A stretch of 20,248 nucleotides of DNA from Pleurobrachia bachei (taxonomy: Eukaryota; Ctenophora; Tentaculata; Cydippida; Pleurobrachiidae). Within the stretch, counting starts at the first letter, position 1. Every line of letters starts with the position of its first letter. The stretch spans positions 5,538 to 25,785 of the forward strand of contig AVPN01000026.1 in assembly GCA_000695325.1 (NCBI GenBank), given 5' to 3'. A program made the position numbers and the translations under genes. Below the pieces are notes generated by a model. It worked only from the letters and a program-made list of their open reading frames with translations, searched no databases and was not told the origin of the DNA. This document shows, one piece after another, positions 1-9,700 of the stretch.

Positions 1-382
1 CTTGGTCCCAGAATAGACCAAACTCAAGACTCTCTCTCAAAGGCAAAACGATACCTTTAACCCTGATCCAGACTAAACTAAACCCAAGACTCTCTCAAAG
101 GAAAAACTTTACCTACCTCCGACTCGACAGACTATATGACTGATGCCATAAGTTCCCCCATTTCATTAACATTGAGAAAGGGGGGAGCTTAGCGCCATAG
201 TTACCCATACCCGGGTGGTATGTGGTTTGCTCAGCGTGTGGCTAAGTGACCCAAAAAAAATTATTATTAATTATTACTATTTTGTATTTATAGGCCGGGT
301 ATATCTTGTGAGAAGGGGGTGTGAACTATTTCGGGTGTGTGCTCTGATCTAATCTATTCTGAAGCTACCCAATCTACTACAG
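1..382. other. CFAP47 intron (partial) with a degenerate tandem repeat
   Basis: No exon is recognised here. Positions 8-58 and 68-115 are two diverged copies of one motif (agact/aaact, then aagactctct, then caaagg-aaaa, then tacct). The rest is AT-rich intron ending in ctactacag at 374-382. A coding exon hidden here cannot be ruled out. Confidence 0.5.
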
Positions 383-786
383 GGTACAGGGAGCTAAATT
401 GATGCACATCAAGGCAGAGTGGTACATGACCCCATCTGACTTCCTACTATGGAGTCACCTGAACAACTTTGAGAATGAACGAGAGGGAGAGAGTGAGGAA
501 GATCTCATGATGAGGTACATATCACAGCACTCACAAAGAGCACGTTTCGTACATATTATTCCAGTAATTCACTTTAATTTTATTGACAGATAATTGACAA
601 TAAAGGTTCTTCTTGACGCATTACCATCTCCTGAACATGTTTGAATCTCACTCTCACATCGTTCAGGCATACGAAGTTTTCCAGCCAGGCATGGGTGGAT
701 CTAGTCCTACAGTTGGCTAAAGTGTTTGTACTGATCAAGGTTAAACCTCTCAAATCTCTTCCAATTAACCCAGACGCTTATAAAAC
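383..786 (+). CDS. CFAP47: CFAP47 exons upstream of the CH domain
   Basis: There are two exons, 383-514 and 667-786. The first follows ctactacag and reads VQGAKLMHIKAEWYMTPSDF and onward. It ends two bases into a codon, and the next exon supplies the third base (AG|G, Arg). The second contains AWVDLVLQLAKVFVLIK and runs to DAYKT. I chose the donor at 787 (gttagt) because it gives the phase required by the acceptor at 1040. A donor at 740 would break the frame, and one at 791 (gtaag) would also not fit. The segment is acidic and mixed alpha/beta in character and leads straight into the CH domain, as in other CFAP47 proteins. The preceding exon is outside the window. Confidence 0.75.
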
Positions 787-3700
787 GTTAGTAAGAAATG
801 AAAAATGGACTTTTGTTCATTTGTTCTTTGAATCCAAAGACAAGAAGGTCACTGTCCTTTACTTTGTTCATTGAAAGTATAAAATCAAAGTTTAACTGTG
901 TCGTGGCTAAACGGCGTTTAGTGTCAAGACTTGCGCACTATTAAAAATAAGATAAGAGCCTGACACAAAGTGTCAGTCAGTAGCATGTCGAACATATTTC
1001 GCTACTTAAATTGGTTATACAATTACAACTCAAATTGCAGGTTAGCTCGGTCAGTATACAGCACTGAAGAGAGGGTACTGCTGGCATGGCTATCCTACCA
1101 TTACGAGAGTCAAAGGAAGGTGGTATGGCCTGAAAACACGCCCCAAACACGATGGGTTATCTCTTTTGATAACGACCTCCTAGATGGGCTTGTTCTGGCA
1201 ACTCTATTGTCTGCATATTGTCCCTTCTTGGTGAGTACCATGGAAACTATCTTTTCAGAATTCAGTCAGTCATTCCACACAATACAGCAGGCAGCTGATT
1301 GCTGAAAACCAGTTCTTCTCATGCTCCCCCTCCCTCGTTAGGTAAACCAGTACTTCTCGGATATGTATCTGAGGGTACAGAGCCCAGAGGAGTGTTTCCA
1401 CAATGCCCTAAACGTACTACATGCACTGCGGAGTATTGGTATAGATTATGATATCCACCCTACTGACATCATGCAGCCCAATGCCATCAATATGCTGCTC
1501 TTCTGTACCCACCTTTACATTACACTGCCACAATACAAGTAGGTGTATTATATTGGACCCATTATGTAAGCTATCTGTCAGATGATATGGTGTTTGTATC
1601 TTCACCTACTAACAATAACAATATGTTATCAGGCCCAAAGCGTCAGTATGTTTTGAGGGAGTGCTACATCAGCCTGTTGTAAAGGACCTAAAGATACAAA
1701 ACCCTTCCAACAAGCCCATTTCTTATGCTGTTTCAGTGGTCGGAGAGGACACAAACTCCTTCTCTGTTCAACCCACCACCCTCAATGTAAGAGCATATAT
1801 ATACGACGAGCGGGGAGCGTCGCCGATTTATACCTTAGAGTGCATTACAGCATGCATGCCAGCGGTGCGACGAATTTAGGTTGACAGCTCTTTATTTTTC
1901 GATGGTCTTATATTATATAATTAAATAATAAAGAGCTGTCAAGTCACGAGACATAATGGTCATTTAATAATGCATTTAATGTTGCATATTATATTCCGAC
2001 TATTATTGCTAAAGATAGGTCATATTGAATTTTCAACTTGTCAATTTTTTACAAAGACCGTACGGCAAGGTAACCACTTGGTCCTAGTGCTCTTGACATG
2101 TTACTTGTCTGTCGGCTCTCACACTGGGCGATGAAAGGGCCGAACGGACAGACTGCGTAGTATGGTAAAAGTTGTTGAGTAAGGGGGAGGGATATTGGAC
2201 CATTTCCCCTTACTCAACAAGGTAAAACTAGTGCTGAATAGATCTGGCATAATGAGCTGTCGTGCTCAAGACTAATTATCTGACAGTGACTGTCGACGAT
2301 AGATATAGAGAAGACGCTCGAGCAAGGTGCAACTAGAGTAGCATATACATGAGACAAAGTTCTAGGTGGCGCGGGCGCATGTCGGCGATTTTTGAGATCG
2401 GTTTTAGTTCCTGAGCTACAATCAAAACAAAATGCTTGGGTAACGTGACTGATTTTGGTAGTCGAACGCGGTTTTTGCTGTCATTTTGCTTGTTGTTTTC
2501 CAAATTAAACCTAGTTTTCACCAGCAAATACGGAATTAAATTCTCTAAAAGATGGTCTTTGTTAGAACTTGATACGATGAGAAAAGGACACACGACAAGC
2601 AGTTGTTTGCATGTTGGTCAAAGTGCGGAATATTTTAGAAAGGAAAAGGAGGGTCTGGCGCGACCTTAGGAATAGACCCTGACTTATAAAAAGCATTGAA
2701 AACACACAGGGCTCTGCCAACAGGGTAAAAACCCGCAGTTATAGGCAGCACCCTAGACACACACACCTAATAAGATACAGTCTGTGGAGTGGCGCATGTC
2801 GTCGATTTTTGAGATCGGTTTTAGTTCCTGAGCTACAATCAAAACAAAATGCTTGGGTAACGTGACTGATTTTGGTAGTCGAACGCGGTTTTTGCTGTCA
2901 TTTTGCTTGTTGTTTTCCAAATTAAACCTAGTTTTCACCAGCAAATACGGAATTAAATTCTCTAAAAGATGGTCTTTGTTAGAACTTGATACGATGAGAA
3001 AAGGACACACGACAAGCAGTTGTTTGCATGTTGGTCAAAGTGCGGAATATTTTAGAAAGGAAAAGGAGGGTCTGGCGCGACCTTAGGAATAGACCCTGAT
3101 ACTAGCTTGCAGTGCAAGTTCCAGTATCCAGAACCAAACATACCTTACATGACCTAACACGTAAAAACATGTGAACCACTATACTAAGCCGCTCTTAACG
3201 ACCCCCTATTATATCTCAGATTGGTGGGGGAGGGAGCGGTGTTGTTAAGATCACATTTTCCTCCAACTGGTTACACCCCTGTAATGCTGCAGTAATGCTG
3301 GTATCAAGACGCACTGGGGCCGGATGTGGTAGTACCCTACTGTTCAATCTGTCCTCTAGCATTAAGGACATCGTACCTGTGGTAAGAATACTTTCACTCT
3401 CATTGATCCGTGATCACTGATCCCTCTGAGAGTCGAGCAAAGGGATCATTATTTATATATAACTGAGGTAGTTGCGTGAATATTAGTTAACTTGCAATAA
3501 CTACTGAATACCCCCCACACAGAAAACATCCGAGGTAGAAAGTGCAGTGTATGAGCGGGCCCAGTTCTCTCTAACCGTCACTAACCCCCTATCTGTGGGA
3601 GGGATCTTTAAAGTCGTTCTTGTAGAGAGTAAGGGGCTCCGGGAGGGACTGAAGAAAAAACAGCGCCAGACCGGGTCTTCAAGTGACACCACTGTGGGAA

Positions 3701-6700
3701 CCTACGACCCAACTAGAGGTAAGAAGCTATTTGACCCAACCAGAGGTACAATATGGAGCTATTCCTAGAGCACGATTTCAACTACCTACACTTCGAAATG
3801 TTCAATGTTTCTACTGATAATTTGCAATGTTGCCACCTCGATCACCACAATTCTCTCTCTCTCTCTCTCTCTAACAATATTTCCCGATTCAGTTGTCATG
3901 TCAAGTGGTAGCCCGTCCTCATTTTGGTGTGAGGCGACCACCCTTCAACTGGCTGCAGGTGGAACAGCTAACCTGCAAATGGAGTTCCTGCCCCTTTCCC
4001 CTGGTGCCCGATACTGTAGTATCTTGTTCTCGTGTCCTGGTGTGGGCGAGTTTCTACAGAATGTGGAGGGGATGGGGCTATACCCACAACCCTCAACTCT
4101 CCCTGTACAGAAACCTGTCAGGTTAAACTCACCCATTGACAAACTAAGGAAGGAAATACTTGGATCAGGTAAATGAGAAGACATCAATATCTCTCCCCTC
4201 GCTCTCTCTATCTCTCTTTCATTCACTATATCCCTCTCTCTCTTCCACCTTACATCTGTTTTAATATTAGTCCCCCTTTGCCAGGCAGTAACCACGTAGT
4301 AAAGGTTCCGATGTGACCCTAGTGCTGAGCTCACTGAGGAGCTGGTAGTGCCTGGAGAGAACCCCCAGAAACTACAAGCCCTCATTGAAACAGCTAAGCA
4401 TAGGATGAGCGATATGGAGGTAGGAACTAGATGAATCTATATACGTATCTATGGAGTAGTTTGGATAGAGATTTGGAGATTTCAGAGAAATGAACATTGT
4501 ACACTGTACAGCCTGCTACTATATAGCTAACCGTATCTTCAAACTCGACGTTAAGTCTCCCTATATTCCACCTCTGCTAATAATGCAACTTCTCCCCGTG
4601 TTAGGTCCGCAGAAGACAGCTAACAGGAACTCTAGCATCTGCCAGTATGATGTGTTTAGAGCGAGATACTGGTGATCAGATGGATCGTCAGACTCCAGGG
4701 GATGATACTTGCTACGAGGTGCACTGTAACAGTAAACACTTCACCCTGCCATCCCATGTTAGGGTGGACCCGGAGAGAGGTGCTCGCCTTCCTTTCACTT
4801 TCAAGGTATGCTGCATTGGATATTGGTAGTTTGCGTACTACAGTTTTTTTACTAGCATTATCGTTAACTTGTCACAAATTGGCCATGAAATATAAAATAG
4901 TTCATATTGTTGAAAAGGCTGGGGAAGTTTCCCTCTCTCCCTCGATCTGTAAAAATTTTCACAGGTAATAGTAAGACACATTTCGTCACTATAATTCTAA
5001 ACGGTTCTTCTCCAGAACCATATTCTTGTATTATAGCATACAGTACCATTTCTACCCGCCTAGATAAATTGATCGAAAAAGATCATACCGTCGAAACAAA
5101 TTCACTTTCTCACAGATATTTGTAATGGTAATAGTTAACTTCAGAGCTTAACTAGTTTTACAAATAACTACCCCCTACTATATACCCGGTTGATTCTATC
5201 CCCCCCGTCAGGCGAATGGTCAAGGTTTCTACCCGGTCAAGATAGTGCTGGTTAGTCCAGTGGATATCCGGGTATACGAGGTAGAGGTGACTTGTACCCC
5301 ATCAACCACAGAAGCGGAAATCCACTTCACCGCACCAACCCTACAAAGTGTCGTTCAGAACATCCCCATAGTGAGTGTGTGTGTTTACCAGTTGTTCAGA
5401 GAGGGATTAGTTTGAATAGTTTGAATTCAATCCGATACTATGTGCATATTTCAGATTCAGGTGACTCAACCTGGATCTGAAACTGTGTAGTACACCTGGC
5501 CTAATGAAATATATAATATTAACGGTCTTCTAAACAGATAAACGAGACGCATTACGATTGGAACCTCTCAGCTACTATTGACGGAGAGAACTACTTTGGG
5601 CCACCCACTATAGTGGCTAAATCATGCTCAACATCCCTTTACCCACTACTATTCAAACCCACCTTCCAGGGGGAAATTGAGGTACGTCATTCCGTAGTTC
5701 AAAATGGCTTAATTCGACAAGTTACTTTTGACAACAGTTGTCAAAAGTAACTTGTCAAAAGTAATTTCTCGAATTTACTGAGACATCTTCCCTCCCCGGG
5801 TTATTACAAGATTCCAGGTTAATTAAAGGAGACCCAGAATGATTTGCCTCCTATAAGACTGTCCAGTGATATATTACAGCTTGAGAGCCTGACTAAGAAT
5901 ATCTAAGATTCCAGCTGAAGTAACATACTCTTTAATTGCAGGGTGAGTTGACATTGACGAATGTAGCTAATGGTACTGTAAACAAGTTCAAACTAATGGG
6001 CACAGGATTGAAACCCTTGCCCCAGGAAGCTATCAGAATGAGATGTCATGCCAGACAGAAGTGTACCTACACTGCTTATGTGCACAACCCTAGTGAGAGG
6101 GTCAAGACATTCCAGGTACCTATCTCTCTCTAGAATTATACCCCTTTGACGATGACTATTACCCTCAACCCCACTGTGAGATGGTAACCCCTCCCCCCCC
6201 CCCCATGATAGGCGTTCACTGATCTTGATTGCATAGTTGGACTACACGAGGTGACAGTAGATGGCGGTGTCTCAGTGCCCTACGAGATCACTGCTTATCC
6301 AATAGCACAAGGAACCTTCTCGGGGGTTATTAGTTTTGAGAGTGTCCGGGGTAGTACCATCTGTGGAGGGGGCAGGGAGAGTAATGCATCCACCAGTACA
6401 GAGTGTCATACTGTGTGGTACAGTATTGAGGTTATTGTGGATGCTCCTCCTCCCGAGAAAACTGTGGATCTATTTTGTGAGGCAAAGAAGGCTCTATCGC
6501 TCGAGGTTTGTGTGCTCCTTCATAAACACAACCATGCTTCTTCATAAACACAACCATGCTCCTTCATAAAATAATCCAATTTTTCTTCCATAGTTATCCA
6601 TATCCAACCCAACGGATAGAGAGGTAATATTCAATGTGCGGACTGAGGGCCCCGGGATCTCTGGACCACCTACTGTGTCTGTTGGACCTCGAACCGAAGC

Positions 6701-9700
6701 GAGTTATGAGATCCTTTACAGCCCACAATTCATTGGTAAAGACACAGGGAAAGTTGTGTTTGTGAGTGAAGAGCTCGGTGAGTTCTGGTATGACCTGAGG
6801 TTGAATGCGGAGAAGCCCCGGCCAGTGGCGCTACCCAATATGGTGGCAGAGCTAGGGAAGGTGGCCCGGACAGTGGTGCCAGTTGCAAATAGTACCGAGG
6901 AGAGTGCTTTTGTTAATGTGACTGTGACAAATCCTTCACACTTCGTACTGCATAGCCCGGTAAGATTCTAAAGATAAGATGTGAACCACATTATTTTAGC
7001 AGAATTCTCGTGCAACACTTTCTCACCCGTTTTAGTTGTTATGTGCTAAACTAGTGACTAGTTATCACCCTATACTATGCTGTCTGGCGCTGCAACCCCA
7101 TATGAGTGAATTAGTCAAAAGTAATATATTATTCTCCCAATGCAGTCCAAGTTATCAGTACCCGGAAAGGGTAAGATTGACCTAGAACTGACCTTTATAC
7201 CATCCTCCCTGTCTCACGGAGAGAATCAATCATGCCTTATGGAGTTCTCAAGTCCCCAGGTATAATACCCATCAGTAGTGGCCTCGGAACCAGTAAACTA
7301 ATACACACTCATGATTTTAGTAAAACCATAATACCATTTCTGCAGCTGGGAGAATGGTCCTACACGATCCAGGGTCAAGGGCTCCGTCCTACTGTCATGA
7401 ACCCTGTCGTTGTTTCATGTGGGTTAGGAGAGGCCACCCAGACCTTACTACACTTCAAGAACCCACTAGACCAGGCAATCAATGTTCAGTGCAGGCTCCT
7501 GGATAAAAACAAAGTGGAGAGAAACGGTAGGTTTTCTAAATTATATTTCTACACGGAGACCATTTGAACTGTGATTCGCACCGTGTTTAGGTACTGTGGT
7601 CTTTAACCCCCCCTTCAGAAGAGTTGTTTGGATTGCTAATATCTGATGAGATAGTGACAGTTGGAGCTAAGTCTGTCCTAGAGATCCCCTTCTCCTTCCG
7701 ACCCCTGGAAATGGCCCAAGCATGTGCCCATGTTATTGTAGAGGTCAGACAGGAAGATAGCCCTATCGATGGAATTAAGTGGCAGTTCCCACTCAAAGGT
7801 AAGTCCAACAGCTAACATTATTAACCCCGCTCTCTCTCTCTATATTAAAAACACCATTATAACCTCTGTTACATCAGGCATGCCGGTATACCATGTGTCC
7901 AAGTCCTACCAGCAACCTATAATCAGCTGCAAGGCTAAAGAGAGAAAGGACTGTTTCTTAGAGGTGATTCTAGATCCATCTGCTACTAAACCCCTGCCCT
8001 CTCAAGAATACAACGAGGCGACCAGTAAGTGGGGGCTCTGAAATTTATGAATCTTCTAGGTGTTTCCTAAAATTTTCGTTTTATTAATTTCATCTCCTTC
8101 AGTCACGGAAAGTCCGGTTGAACTAGTTTCTGGTTGGGTTCGGGAAAAGAGCGATCGAGAGTTCACCTTCAGTCTTGACGATAACAACCTGTTATCCCTT
8201 CAACACTGTTCCACCTCTCAAATCTCACCCCCTGGCCTGGTTCTGGTGACATTTAATTTGGTGTTCTCCATATGTGAACCACATTATTTTAGCAGAATTC
8301 TCGTGCAACACTTTCTCACCCGTTTTAGTTGTTATGTGCTAAACTAGTGACTAGTTATCACCCTATACTATGCTGTCTGGCGCTGCAACCCCATATGAGT
8401 GAATTAGTCAAAAGTAATATATTATTCTCCCAATGCAGTCCAAGTTATCAGTACCCGGAAAGGGTAAGATTGACCTAGAACTGACCTTTATACCATCCTC
8501 CCTGTCTCACGGAGAGAATCAATCATGCCTTATGGAGTTCTCAAGTCCCCAGGTATAATACCCATCAGTAGTGGCCTCGGAACCAGTAAACTAATACACA
8601 CTCATGATTTTAGTAAAACCATAATACCATTTCTGCAGCTGGGAGAATGGTCCTACACGATCCAGGGTCAAGGGCTCCGTCCTACTGTCATGAACCCTGT
8701 CGTTGTTTCATGTGGGTTAGGAGAGGCCACCCAGACCTTACTACACTTCAAGAACCCACTAGACCAGGCAATCAATGTTCAGTGCAGGCTCCTGGATAAA
8801 AACAAAGTGGAGAGAAACGGTAGGTTTTCTAAATTATATTTCTACACGGAGACCATTTGAACTGTGATTCGCACCGTGTTTAGGTACTGTGGTCTTTAAC
8901 CCCCCCTTCAGAAGAGTTGTTTGGATTGCTAATATCTGATGAGATAGTGACAGTTGGAGCTAAGTCTGTCCTAGAGATCCCCTTCTCCTTCCGACCCCTG
9001 GAAATGGCCCAAGCATGTGCCCATGTTATTGTAGAGGTCAGACAGGAAGATAGCCCTATCGATGGAATTAAGTGGCAGTTCCCACTCAAAGGTAAGTCCA
9101 ACAGCTAACATTATTAACCCCGCTCTCTCTCTCTATATTAAAAACACCATTATAACCTCTGTTACATCAGGCATGCCGGTATACCATGTGTCCAAGTCCT
9201 ACCAGCAACCTATAATCAGCTGCAAGGCTAAAGAGAGAAAGGACTGTTTCTTAGAGGTGATTCTAGATCCATCTGCTACTAAACCCCTGCCCTCTCAAGA
9301 ATACAACGAGGCGACCAGTAAGTGGGGGCTCTGAAATTTATGAATCTTCTAGGTGTTTCCTAAAATTTTCGTTTTATTAATTTCATCTCCTTCAGTCACG
9401 GAAAGTCCGGTTGAACTAGTTTCTGGTTGGGTTCGGGAAAAGAGCGATCGAGAGTTCACCTTCAGTCTTGACGATAACAACCTGTTATCCCTTCAACACT
9501 GTTCCACCTCTCAAATCTCACCCCCTGGCCTGGTTCTGGTGACATTTAATTTGGTGTTCTCCCCCGGAAAACCTGTCAGGTACTAAAATAGTTCCCAGGA
9601 GAAATACAAAATAGACTAACCATTTATTCCTTCTGTCATCTACATGCAATGCAAACGAACCTCTCTTTTATTCCTTCAGAAAGACCGTTAACGTGACGCT

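Larger units (their letters stand above)
1787..3219. other. Long repeat-filled CFAP47 intron
   Basis: This 1433-bp intron has a gtaaga donor and a tatatctcag acceptor, phase 0. It contains two fold-back hairpins (1881-1942 and 2172-2220) and two copies of a 309-bp direct repeat. The short open frames in the repeats are identical in both copies and show no similarity I recognise. Confidence 0.7.

Noticed and set aside
2374-3099. The 309-bp repeat pair as the ends of a miniature LTR element (TRIM)
   Set aside because: The copies do not start TG or end CA on either strand. The 108-bp spacer shows no primer-binding site or polypurine tract, and no target-site duplication is visible.
3945-4385. 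Minus-strand open frame of 146 codons
   Set aside because: It is the antisense shadow of CFAP47 exons 3893-4121 and 4305-4419 and the pyrimidine-rich intron between them.
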